A stretch of DNA of 64,000 nucleotides, from NCBI GenBank assembly GCA_024195265.1, contig JAJLRJ010000010.1, forward strand, positions 15,067,033 to 15,131,032, given 5' to 3'. Under the pieces are notes generated by a model. It saw only the letters and a list, made by a program, of their open reading frames with translations, was not told the origin of the DNA and ran no database searches. Origin of the DNA: Dendrophyllia cribrosa. Taxonomy: Eukaryota; Cnidaria; Anthozoa; Scleractinia; Dendrophylliidae. A program made the position numbers and the translations under genes. Every line of letters begins with the position of its first letter. The first letter of the stretch is position 1. Below are positions 32,653 to 43,339 of this stretch, piece by piece.

Positions 32653-34845
32653 TCTCGCTTGATCGGGTCTTGGCCACATCCTATGGTTCATATTTTGTGT
32701 GCTCAACGGCCACTGCGTATGCAGGCGAGAGAGACTAGGATAAACAAGACTACGCTTTTTAAAAAGTAAGACACAAACAGCCCAACTAAAAATCGCAAAC
32801 CGAGAATGAACTGAACCTATGAATCATCGAACAACAAGATGACCGACAACCGAACGCAAAAACCAGCAAGCGAAAGAGAGAAGGACTGAACGAATCCTTT
32901 ATGTTAGACGAAAAAGAATTGTAGCAAAGAAAGAAACCTTAAAATGCGACATATGCTATCATTTAAATTAAAACAGTAGAGCATTAGATTTTGACCCTAA
33001 ATGTTTTAATACCTGTTGTAAACTTTTATTTATAAAATTTTTTGGACTAATGGGCGAGGTTATTCGTTTGTGTCACACCGAAAAAACACCAAAAAGTCCA
33101 ACTTAAAAATAAAATTGAAGAATTAAAACTTAACGGGACGAACAGAAGACAGCAAAAACTCGAACGAAAAACGGAACAGTTTGGTGACAAATTTGGATTT
33201 TGAAATAATCAGTTGTACCTAAACATTAAAATTCATAAACATGTACTTTAGTTTAGTGAGCTCACTAAAAACTTATTAATAGACAACACAGATTGATAAT
33301 GTGGAAAATTTTATCTTTTTAGAAGGTCTGTCATTCTCGTCAGGGGCACAGTGAACAGACCCGGTAGAGGGATTAATTTATAGCAAAACACTCCCGACGT
33401 AATAAATATGCGTACGAGAGACAGTTCAACTTACAATGAAATTGAAGATTTATTTGCAAATAAATTCGGTAAATTAATTCTCTACCGCACGTTTCAAACC
33501 GTGGTACCACAGCTGGCCCTACGTGCCTGAGCTGATTGATATCAATCTATATAGTTTATTTATATGGTAAAACTGGTCTTTTACCTCAGAGCGTCCAGCA
33601 TTGAAGATGATTTGAGCTTTGATGCCGTGATTCAGTGGGCAAAAAAGTGCAGACATGAATTGTCAAACAGAAACTACAAGCCATGTTTTCGATTGCAGAT
33701 GCTCACAATATCGGCTGAAGATTAAAAGATGCTGAGCCATCCGTAAATAACATTCATTTTCATTCACTAAACGGCCAAACGCGGAGAAAAAAAAACATTG
33801 AGTCGTTGTTTTTTAAAAAGTAAATGACACGAACAGCCTATAAACTAAAAATCGCAAACTGAGAATGAACGAACGGAAAGATATCTATCCGAAGAGGATA
33901 TTGGCCGCCATCGTTAAACACTGCGACGAAAACAACCGTGAAGAATAAGGACAAATCCCGAGAAAATCTCACATAAAGAAGCTCAACATTTAAGTCATTT
34001 TACAATTTAGAAGTATCGCAATGTTTTCATTCTGAAGCACCGACCGGCACGTGTTTTCGCTTGATGCTATTTGACAAAGACATAGCTTATCTAGCCAGAA
34101 GTTGTGATAAAATCCCCAAAGGTGAGCCCAGAAAGCTGTCTTTAACGGCCACTAAATGATCTTCTAAGCAGTAAACAACTTCAAACACCAGATCGGCGGC
34201 AAATCGCGTACATTGTATCCTAAACTGACTCCGACACTCTCCAAACAGTAGCTGCCCACGCGAGCACACGCAACAGTCAGCGGTAGTCAGAACAGATCAT
34301 GAGCAACTGTTGATCTTATAGAATCCGGATTTTTTGAATGCGCGAAGACGCGCGTGGGAATTGCTAAACTCACGAAGGCTTTTACATAAAAACAAGTCCG
34401 GTGACTCCCACTTTTTATTGTTTCAATGTAATATAATTATTGAGAGGAAACGTCAGACAAAAAATTAAAAAATTCTACGGAAGGAAATTTGCACTGCGTG
34501 AAAATTGTCTTTATCCAAATTTACAAAAATTCCGCTCCGTAGAATTTTTTTAAAATCGTTGTGCATTTTCCTTTTCAAATGCCAAAAGCTATTACTAAAA
34601 AAAAACAGGGGGTCACCAGGTTAATTTTGTAACTATTAGTGCTACAAGCCAAAAAATAGGTCTGAATAATCCTTTGGAAACGTTGCCATGGAAACCGCTA
34701 ATGACGAAATAACACTTACATTTGGTCAACTATATATTATATATTTCAACCCTACGAAAGTGTTACAGTGACCTTGATCTGTCTTTTTGTTCTGTTCCTT
34801 CAAAGTTACAAACCGTCAAAAAGCTGAAAACTGGTACCAGCCACC
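32653..34845. other. Right part of the outer TTAA element, no gene seen
   Basis: It holds two diverged direct repeats of about 70 bp (about 32745-32810 and 33795-33870) sharing AAAAAGTAA.ACA, AACTAAAAATCGCAAAC and GAGAATGAAC. A short inverted pair AAAAAATTCTACGGA / TCCGTAGAATTTTTTT lies at about 34468-34552. No exon was supportable. Confidence 0.5.
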
Positions 34846-34887
34846 TTAAGTTTCATCTTAGTTAAGCTTGTTCAGAGGGTCTTCAGA

Positions 34888-35250
34888 GGGCGCCGCTGTT
34901 AGGCTAAGCCTAACTATATATAGTAGCGGAGCACTAGCCGGGCCGAAGGCCCGGCTGCGGAGCCCCATACTCATAGAACCTATGCCCTCATTTTTCATGG
35001 TCATGGCTAGCGGAATGTTTCGCGGGCGCTGTCTGCAACAAAAACTTGTGTGTCGGAGATGTGTGTCGCGGATGTGTCGCGCAAGGCTAGCGCGCATGCG
35101 CGTATGACGCCACACAACATGCGGGATCTTAGCAATTTATGTTGCGTCAGCTAGTATTTACTTCTGTATTTATTAGCGGATCGAGGAAACTATTTGCAAA
35201 ATCGTTTTACCCTGCATTTTTTCACGGTTTGCAACTCAAGACAGGTTTCA
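34888..35250 (+). repeat. Interspersed repeat with GC-rich hairpin, copy 2
   Basis: Begins CGCCGCTGTTAGGCTAAGCC, then TAGCGGAGCACTAGCCGGGC with the same perfect hairpin as copy 1 (about 34936-34956), CATACTCATAGAACCTATGC and GCGCATGCGCGTATGACGCC. Unlike copy 1 the ~345-bp array is absent between the two parts. Homology to copy 1 fades after ACTCAAGACAGG (about 35245). Confidence 0.8.
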
Positions 35251-35491
35251 CATTTCTCAGACAGTGGTCAAGACCGCATTTCAGGCTTCGTGACTCTGCT
35301 AGTCAAGCGTTTTTGGAGGAATATAGAGCTAAGTGCTTACTTTTGAACCTGATTTTGTCTTAAATTCAAGCTAGTAGATCGTCGAAGCATTTGTTTACAG
35401 CTAAACTCTTTTGAATTTATTTGTGCTTTCGCCCTTGTTCACTTTTGGCGTGCATTTAAAAAGGCTTAACTTTTGAATAATTAGGTTATAT

Positions 35492-35805
35492 ATGATGGTT
35501 GGGAGAAACATGACAGAAGAGCAGAGACGAAAGAAGAGAGAAAAAGACCGAGAACGACAAAGGGAACGGAGGAAAAAAAATAACGAACGAACAGCGTCAA
35601 GCAGAGCTAGAAAGAAACCGAGAACGACAAAGGGAAAGGAGGAGAAAGAGAACCGAACAACAGCGTCAATTAGCGTTAGAACGGCTTCGAGGAATGAGAA
35701 GAACTGAAGAACAGTGTGAACGAGACCAAGAACGGCAGCACGAAATAAGAAGGAACTGTGCGGAGGAGCAGCCTGAAGCAGATAGAGAAGGCCAACAAGG
35801 TACAT
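35492..35805 (+). pseudogene. Arg/Glu-rich coiled-coil exon with a frameshift
   Basis: The first frame starts MMVGRNMTEEQRRKKREKDR and continues with RQRERRKK. At an eight-A run (about 35574-35581) the reading frame is lost. The next frame carries the same periodic composition (EQRQAELERNRERQRERRRK, later RLRGMRRTEEQCERDQERQH) up to EADREGQQ, where CAAG/GTACAT could be a donor. Such charged repeats occur at the N-terminus of many cnidarian transposon-linked proteins. The function is unknown. It sits directly after repeat copy 2, which suggests it is a mobile-element exon. Confidence 0.45.
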
Positions 35806-35849
35806 TAATTGAGTAAATTCAATTTTATTTTGTAGTGACTCTGTTTTAT

Positions 35850-36109
35850 CAGAAACCCATAAGTGGGTTGAAACGTGTAACGCGCATTCACAGCTTCCAA
35901 ATATTCATTTTTTGCTTAGTACCATATTTGGAAACACCTCGGTCCCTCGAGATTGGAAGCAAGTTGTTCTAGCCAATTGATTGGTTAATATTTTTATCTT
36001 GATTTTCCAAATATGGCTGTTACAACTTCTTTGCAAATTGAATAATCGGAAGCTTGTTTTGAAGCGTACAAGAGACAGTTGCACGTTTCAACCCACTTAT
36101 GGGTTTCTG
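35850..36109. repeat. 260-bp hAT-like MITE with 7-bp TSD
   Basis: The TIR CAGAAACCCATAAGTGGGTT (continuing GAAACGTG) is perfect at both ends. The flanks GTTTTAT are duplicated on either side. A second inner palindrome involves CTTCCAAATAT / ATATTTGGAA. No coding. Confidence 0.85.
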
Positions 36110-36354
36110 GTTTTATTTATTAAGTGCGTTTGTCAATGTTTTGATTGTCGTAGAAATGCCAGGGAAACATGCTAATTAAGTGTACACGTGTTACAATCAG
36201 AATTATATAACTTACAGGCATTAAACACAGTTAAGAAATCACTCTCAAATAAAAATATCCTCGAAAATTGCTTGATTTCAAAATAATGTACTCATTATGA
36301 ATTTTTTTTCAATTCAATTCATGTCAAATAGTCAAATTTATGTTTTATTATCAC

Positions 36355-36486
36355 AATTGAAGGGCCGAGAGCATAACCGACCTATGTGGATTTTTACGCC
36401 TTTTTTAGTTTTTTCTCACTCAGATTTGTCCATTTTTGGCATGTGACAGTGAACTACGGTTATGCTCTCGGCCCTTCAATTAATTG
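36355..36486. repeat. ~130-bp MITE (AAGGGCCGAGAGCATAACCG ends)
   Basis: Left end CAATTGAAGGGCCGAGAGCA and right end TGCTCTCGGCCCTTCAATTA are inverted, with a ~75-bp AT-rich centre. Confidence 0.8.
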
Positions 36487-36994
36487 TTGCCTCCAATTTA
36501 CATATTTCTCTACCAAGGTCCTAAAATTTATAATTCTCTACCAGCATTAATTACCTATATATCAAGCTTTCCTACCTTTAAGAAAAAAATGTTAATAGAG
36601 TTTTTAAGAAAATAGTCCTGAATTGGCCAAGCACATGTGCAGCACTCTTGAATTTGTCTATATCTACGGGATTTACTTGCAAAATCGTAATGGACAAACA
36701 GCAAGTTTCAGTGCAAGGTGCAAAATATAAACAATAGTGCAAATAAAAATAATGATAATTAATCTAACTTATGCTAGAGTATAATTTCAAAATGGTGGAT
36801 GCGAAGGAGTTGTTTGACAGCACATTATATGCCAAGACAACTGGCGAAACAATACTGATTATCTTCTTCAAGGTAACACTCCTCCAGTACAATCCCTGAA
36901 ATAGATCATAATTCCATAAAGGTGGTCAGACACGAGGGGTCATGTAGCAGGGACATGTCGCAGCAACATGTAACAGCGACAAATTTGTGTAGTA

Positions 36995-37328
36995 CACACT
37001 GAGGGACATGTAGCAGGGAGGTGTGGCGGAGACATGTAGCAGGGACAAAATCATAGCGCTTGCACACACATGAAAATGTTGTGAGGGCACGTCTCAGGGA
37101 CATGTTGCAGCGACACGTCCCCTCGGGTGAACTGATACTTTCATAATTGTGCAACACCAATTTTGGGGACATTTTGTCCCCGCGACATGTCGCACTGAGT
37201 TCAACTTGTCCAACTTCATGGGACACGTCGCGGGGACAAAATGTCCCCAAAATTGGTGTTGCAAGCACTCTGAATTTTTCCCTGCTACATGTCCCCGCTA
37301 CACTCCCTGCTGCATGTCCCTCAGTGTG
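36995..37328. repeat. MITE with nested inverted repeats of GGGACATGT units
   Basis: Outer ends ACACACTGAGGGACATGTAG and CTGCATGTCCCTCAGTGTG are inverted. Near the centre CAACACCAATTTTGGGGACA then TTTTGTCCCCGCGACA is again inverted to 37209-37260. The variant motif GGGACATGTAGCAGGGACA is repeated several times, and similar units precede the element from about 36926. Reading frames here follow the repeats and are not genes. Confidence 0.7.
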
Positions 37329-38060
37329 GGGTAGGGACAAAACATGGGGTAGGCCATGGGGTATAGGTCATGGGGTAGGCCATGGCCTACCGGTGGTTAA
37401 TTTCTTTAAAAAGATCCTAAAAAATAAATAAATAATTCCTCTTGAATACCATAAAATCTCTGTGTTCAAGAGTTCCAGCCTTGTACCACTTCATACAGCT
37501 AAAAGACAGAGTTTGCAGGGTTCGAGACTAACTTTTTAGCCTATGAGCCTTAAGAGCGACTCTCTCTACCGACCGGGTGAGATCCGAAAAACCTGGCAGG
37601 AGGTCGAAATATCAAGCACCCAAATATTTCACCCAGAGATACCCTAATGTGTCCTAGTAAATGTGAGAAACTTATTTTGTTGTGGAGTTAAATATTATTT
37701 TAGAAAATAATGAAAAGCTCAAGACGGCCTGATTTGCCCAAAAATCACAAATCCGACCTCAAATACCGAGAGGTTCAAATCGATCTCGCGCACACGCACA
37801 AAGCAAAATATTATAATTATTTTCAAATCACTTGATTAAGAAGATCATTCTGAGCTGTTTGAGCTATAATAGAAAAATAAAGCGCTTTTATTTTATTTTT
37901 GGCGGCTTTGCAAAAGTTGATAAAATTTCAGATTTTAAAAATACCGAATTATACACTGTTTTCGAATTATTAAAAACACACTCGGTATAACTCGTAATTC
38001 CTTCAAACTTTCAAAATAGCAAGTACATGAGTTATATTTCAGCTGTGCATAAAAATTTGT

Positions 38061-38369
38061 TTGGTAAAATTTGATTCTGAGGAGACCGGCTGCATGTTAT
38101 TTGACCTAAATTGGGCTAAGCTTACAGGCAGAAATGTAAACATTCGGTACCGACTTTTGTCTAACCAGCTATACAATCGTCCCGAAAACGATGTAGTTGC
38201 TCTAAAAGCTATCCAAATTCAAAATCCCCTTGAAATTAACACTTATTATGCAGCTTACCTGGATTCTCGGAGGATTTACAGTCCTGTAATTCTTGTATTT
38301 GTTCTGTTCGAACCGGGATTGAAGAAACATTTCCAGACCACTGTTGAAGTGTATTCCATCCCTGGCTAA
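38061..38369 (+). other. Reading frame conserved in both arms of the foldback
   Basis: A 102-codon frame here and its mirror (41506-41826, minus, 106 codons) stay open and differ at only a few residues. No domain is recognised. Because the arms are homologous by structure, and may be kept alike by gene conversion, an open frame alone is weak evidence of coding. An antisense pair (38366-38572 and 41264-41509) is equally open, which argues against selection on one frame. Confidence 0.2.
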
Positions 38370-39255
38370 ATTCTCGCCTTTGACGTCCTAGTTTCTTTAA
38401 GCGCATTGGTAGTGACTTTTATATGTATCTCCCTAAGCTTTGTATCTGATAATGTTCTCGGTATCTCTAACTTTTGAGGGTGAAACGGGCAAATTTCTGG
38501 CCAACTTGAAAGGTCCTGCAAGGCGCCGAAACGACAACTGAAATATGATCGCAACAGTGCCCTGTCACGCAATATGCAGAAGCATTATATTGTAACGCAA
38601 GACTTACTCCTCACTAGGAGTAAGTGGGGAGGTGGATGGGGAATTTTATGACGCATAATTTTTATTCACCAGTGTCTTTATTTTGCACAACCGCCGCTTT
38701 GATAAGGGTTAAATGCCAGACTATTTTAACATACACAGAAACTATCCAGCAAATGCAATCAAAACGGTTCATTACAACCGACACTAGTTTGGAGAACTTG
38801 AGAAAACTAAACGTCTACAACTCTATGGCTCCGCAAACGGCTACTTTGTTTTAAGTGATATTTACTTATAACCGCTTACGCGCAAACTAGTTTTGTATAC
38901 TTCAATATCATATGAGCTAGTGGATCCAGTTGAGAAGGGGCTCAGCGTCGCTCCTCCCCAGTCCCCCGAAAATAACATGACATGGGAAAAAACGTTTGAG
39001 AGTGTTTCAAAACCCAGCCTATAAATGTATGTTCAAAATGTTTATAAAAGGTAATACACATTTACTGCGCGTATCGCGTTAGAGACTTTGACTGCCCATT
39101 TTGGTACCCAGGGCGTCGCGGTCAGCGGAAACTAGAGACAAGTCCCCCGGCGGGCGTCGGTTAGCGGGAACATGGTAGGAAGCCAATTTAACATCTATCT
39201 TATCCCTTCCTTGCTGCGCGCCTTGTCTCACGTACCCAGGTAAATACAATACAAT

Positions 39256-40437
39256 ACATACCAGGGAAATATTACGAACACCCTCGGTGATGTCAGAAGT
39301 CTTCGGATCTTGGCGCGCGGTTTTTGTTCGTTCATACAGAGTTGATCTACATTCACTGCAAATTCCAATTGACATGAAAGAAATGTCTCAGTTTAAGAAA
39401 GCGACTACTATAAATAGAATGAAACCTCCAAGGGACGGACCATTATTTTTCTGGAGGGGGGGCGGGGGGGATGATCCTCTTTTGACGTTGTTCCCACAGG
39501 CCAACATACTCGTACCACCCGGCCACATTGCTGATTTAAAATGATTCCCATCACCATAGGTTACTCCAAATAACTAGCTTGTAAACAGTTATTGACCCAT
39601 TAGCTTTGATGGCGATATCGTCAGGAAGATGACAGACTTCTGAAACTCGCCCATTTCTCGGACAGAATGTCAATGTTAAATGGCAGGGCAAGCGGCATTC
39701 CTTGAATGAAAACCCGGACCTTAAGCCCTGGCACAACGAAGAGTTTGTTGGCTGCTTTTTGCGAAGGCAAGGTGAAGGAGTTGTCTTGTGTAGCCAAATG
39801 GAAAGAATCATCACTGAGCAATATTCAGTTTTGGAACTAATATTTTTTAATAATTTATCTGACTTCTCTGTAAACATTTTTATTTTACACATATCGTGTT
39901 TGCAAACAATTTATTTTGTCTTTTCAGGCCCTGCAAACATTTTTTTTCAATATTTCTTATCCCCCGCCCCTCCAGAAAAACAATGGTCCGTCCCTAATTT
40001 CAAAATAAATTTGTGTAGCATAGCTTACCTGATCCCACAGGTAAAAATATTCCTGTTAGATTGAGAATATGCTACGAAATCTGTTTGCTGATGCCGCGAT
40101 CTGCAGCGCGGGACTTTTACAGATGGTTCGACAGCTGAACTGGTACTCGGCAGCGCGATGAACCTTTTCGCCAACCAATGCCCAAGGAAGAGCGATGTGC
40201 CGAACAAATATCCAGGTCATTGATGTTTGAGGGCAAGGTAAAGATTGACGATCTTGCCAAGATAAGCTCGACCTCAATGTCGAGGGAGGCGGCGGACATC
40301 AAATTTAGGGAGCTCTTGTGATTAGAGATGTCCTTCTCGCAAGACACAAGTGGAACAATCACACCGTCTTTCTTGCTGCGTGGATCTTTACCGCACTGGC
40401 CGCCATATAACCGCTTAAAAGAACAACTTTTCTCCAT
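39256..40437 (-). pseudogene. Decayed Cys/His-containing gene fragment in the foldback loop
   Basis: Minus strand. Exon 1 (about 40437-40038) starts MEKSCSFKRLYGGQCGKDPR and includes VPLVSCEKDISNH, SLDIEVELILARSSIFTLPS and ICSAHRSSLGIGWRKGSSRC. It then needs frame changes and crosses a TAG before LTGIFLPVGS and a GTAAGC donor. A second exon (about 39397-39256) encodes MSIGICSECRSTLYERTKTA, TSDITEGVRNISL and a GTATGT donor. The C/H spacing suggests a zinc-binding module. The intron is interrupted by a 563-bp MITE. The intact family is not one I can name; an expanded transposon-linked cnidarian family is likely. Confidence 0.5.
39432..39994. repeat. 563-bp MITE (GGGACGGACCATT ends)
   Basis: Left GGGACGGACCATTATTTTTC then TGGAGGGGGGGCGGGG. 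The right end is the reverse complement (CCCCGCCCCTCCAGAAAAAC then AATGGTCCGTCCC). It lies between the two exons of the decayed gene fragment. The interior minus strand has a coding-like stretch (39621-39821) with a shift near the end, possibly a captured fragment. Confidence 0.75.
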
Positions 40438-42316
40438 TTCACTGTCTCGATCAAAAATATAACCCTAACTTCTAGCAAGCGTAAACAACAACTGAGGGGA
40501 CTTTTAGCGGCTGCGCTGCCCTGTCAATCAATTTATAGGTAGTTTAAAACAGACCGATTTTTGAATTGCAGTACACACAGATCTGCTGTCTTGTTATTGT
40601 ACATGATTACAATCTTTTTTGTCTAAAACCTCTATTAGTTTGAAGGAATCTCGCCGTGGTATTGGCCATTATTAATATGTTAGGGTAGGATGTAATTTTA
40701 CAAAACGCGCATCAATAGTTTGAAAGTTATAGCCGCGTAAAGTTACGAGTTGATTCTAGTTATTTCCTTCAATGATGACTATAAGTGCCCAACTTTTATC
40801 GCAATTTTGACACTTTATCAGTGCAATCTCAATTCAATTTGGGCTTTGTTTTTAAAACAACAGACTGAGAGGTATGTGCGTAAATCTACACTATAATTCG
40901 CAGCACCTGCGACAACAAACGAAGGAGTGCGCAACACAATTATTTTTGTGTGCGTAGCTTCACTATAGAAATTATTATTACAATTGCAAAACAGTCATTC
41001 CCAATAATTGTGACATTCAGTAAGCGAACTTAGTTTTCGGAATCAAATTATGACAAACCAATTCTTCTGCACAGAACCAAAATAAACACTCTATCAAAAC
41101 TTGTTTTCCTCGCTTTTCATTTTCGAGATTGGGCTGCGGAAAATGCTGAAACAAATACACGCATGTTTTAATCAGAAATATTTCTTTTTAGTAAGTTATA
41201 ATATTTGAAAAAAATACGAGGTTATGTTTTATCCTCTATTTATTATGTTTTCAAAGAGAAATCGTGTTTTTAACTCGCGTTACAATAATGATACTCTGCG
41301 TATTGCCTGACAAGGCACTGTTGCGATCATATTTCAGTTGTCATTTCGGCGCCTTGCAGGACCTTTCAAGTTGGCCAGAAATTTGCCCGTTTCACCCTCA
41401 AAAGTTAGAGATACCGAGAAAATTATCAGATACAAAGCTTAGGGAGATACATATAAAAGTCACTACCAATGCACGTAAAGAAAATAGGACGTCAAAGGCG
41501 AGAATTTAGTCAGGGATAGAATACACTTCAACAGTGGTCTGGAAATGTTTCTTCAATCCCGGTTCGAACAGAACAAATACAAGAATTACAGGACTGTAAA
41601 TCCTCCGAGAATCCAGGTAAGCTGCATAATAAGTGTTAATTTCAAGGGGATTTTGAATTTGGATAGCCTTTAGAGTAATTGCATAATTTTCGGGACGATT
41701 GTATAGCTGGTTAGACAAAAGTCGGTACCGAATGTTTACATTTCTGCCTGTAAGCTTAGCCCAATTTAGGTCAAATAACATGCAGCCGGTCTTCTCAGAA
41801 TCAAATTTTACCAAACTAATTTTCATGCACAGCTGAAATACAACTCATGTACTTGCTATTTTGAAAGTTTGAAGGAATTACGAGTTATACCGAGTGTGTT
41901 TTTAATAATTCGAAAACAGTGTATAATTCGGTATTTTTAAAATCTGAAATTTTATGAACTTTTGCAAAGCTGCCAAAATTAAAATAAAGGCGCTATAATT
42001 ATGTATTACAGCTCAAACAGCTCAGAATTATCTTCCTAATAAAGTGTTTTGAAAATAATTATAATATTTTGCTTTGCGCGTGTGCGCGAGATCGATTTGT
42101 ACCCCTCGGTATTTGAGGTCGAATTTGTGATTTTTGGGCAAATCGGGCCGTCTTGAGCTTTTAATTTTTTTCTAAAAAAATATTAAACTCCACAACAAAA
42201 TAAGTTTCTCACATTTACTAGTACACATTGGGGTATCTCTGGGTGTTATAGTTGGATGTTTGTATTTTCGACCTCCCGCCACGTCTCACCCGGTGAATAG
42301 GGAGAGTGTCTCTTAA

Positions 42317-43050
42317 GTGGCTAGTGACAGGTTTGATTTAACTAGCCAAAATGAATTTTCACTGTCCAGACTTGTAAGGGGGGGGGAGTAGTTACAGTGA
42401 CAGTTAAAGAAGGGGGAAAAAATATCCGAGACATTTAGTACTGCTATTGATTTTCTTTTTTCAACCGATTTGAACATATTTTAATCCGTTTTAACTTATT
42501 TTGAATTTGTAAATATAAAAACCAAATTAATTTCAAAATCATTCAAACTTTCGAACAAGAAAGATACTTTCTTTTTGGAAAAACGTGTATGTGCATGACC
42601 TTTTGACCTCATTATTCATGCTAAATGAACGTGATGCCTGGAAGTTCCGCTTGATTTCATGCATGATAAATCAACAGCGCAAAGCAGTTTGATTCTTTCC
42701 TTTGTTGCTTTCGAAACAGAAAGGAAAAATTGTTCGTATCGTTCTGTAATATGATGCCGTTTACAGTCTATGTGATAGTTTCTGTTCTCTCAATTTGCTT
42801 AAGTTGCAATTGATATGAAGAAATTTTCAGTTTCATTTCCGTCCGGTGCAGTACCATTTTCAGTAAACCAGAATGGCTATCAGTGAAAGCCAAAATCCGC
42901 TAAGTCTCGAGTCCTGGTTGCAGGGGTTGACTATTTTAAAAAGGTGCGAAAATTGAAACCCGAGATTCTCCCCCAAGGATAGTTAAAAATCATATCATTT
43001 TAAAAAAATCCACTTAACATCACTTTCAAATCAGTTTCATACCATATAAT
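42317..43050. other. No gene recognised
   Basis: A G-run (about 42378-42387) and AT-rich unique sequence. A short ATG frame near 42872 (MAISESQNPLSLESWLQ) is too short to support. Confidence 0.4.
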
Positions 43051-43054
43051 GTTA

Positions 43055-43325
43055 CTAATAGTTTGACTGTGCCAGCTCTTTTTCACAAAAAATAACGAAC
43101 AGATGACCATCAGTAAATTGTTAGTAGATGCCAGCTCTATGATTGATGTTCTTGAACAGATGACAGCTAGCAAAAATGATACTTGTCTAATACTTTGACT
43201 GTGCCAGCTCTTCTCCACAAAAAAGAATGAGCAGATGGCCATGAGTAAATTGTTAGCAGATGCCAGCTCTATGGTTGATGTTGTTGAGCAGATGGCAGCT
43301 AGCAAAAATGGCTCTGATATGCTGG
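43055..43325 (+). repeat. Two tandem exon-like units of 131 bp
   Basis: Each unit starts TTTGACTGTGCCAGCTCTT, with a possible acceptor TGTGCCAG. They encode similar plus-strand peptides: NNEQMTISKLLVDASSMIDV then LEQMTASKN, and KNEQMAMSKLLADASSMVDV then VEQMAASKNGSDMLGKYVP with a stop. Substitutions are mostly conservative, which suggests past coding function. The parent gene is not identified. They could be duplicated terminal exons. Confidence 0.5.
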
Positions 43326-43339
43326 GCAAATATGTACCA

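Larger units (their letters stand above)
25103..34845. mobile_element. Outer TTAA-flanked transposon (GGTGGCT ends), host of the 7.19-kb element
   Basis: Left end GGTGGCTGGTACCAGTTT and right end AAACTGGTACCAGCCACC are perfect inverted repeats of about 18 bp. Each is bordered by TTAA (25099-25102 and 34846-34849). Subtracting the nested element leaves about 2.55 kb of original element: 25103-25459 plus 32650-34845. The same GGTGGCT terminus and TTAA target are used by the elements at 62799-63405 and 63720 onward, so this is one family. The remaining sequence has no convincing transposase. A frame ending at 25442 has no known domain. Confidence 0.8.
37554..42312. mobile_element. 4.76-kb foldback element flanked by TTAA, with cargo loop
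   Basis: The arms 37554-38599 and 41274-42312 are inverted copies of about 1.04 kb, with perhaps 5-8 percent divergence. TTAA borders both outer ends (37550-37553 and 42313-42316), followed by GAG(C/T)GACTCTC-type sequence. The 2.7-kb loop holds a smaller MITE (39432-39994) and a decayed gene fragment (39256-40437). This is the second large TTAA foldback in the window after 1927-5844. The two have different terminal sequences. Confidence 0.75.

Noticed and set aside
37147..37431. Overlapping 60-144 codon frames with repeated HVPATC-like peptides
   Set aside because: They follow the GGGACATGT-type inverted repeats of a MITE and exist on both strands and several frames.
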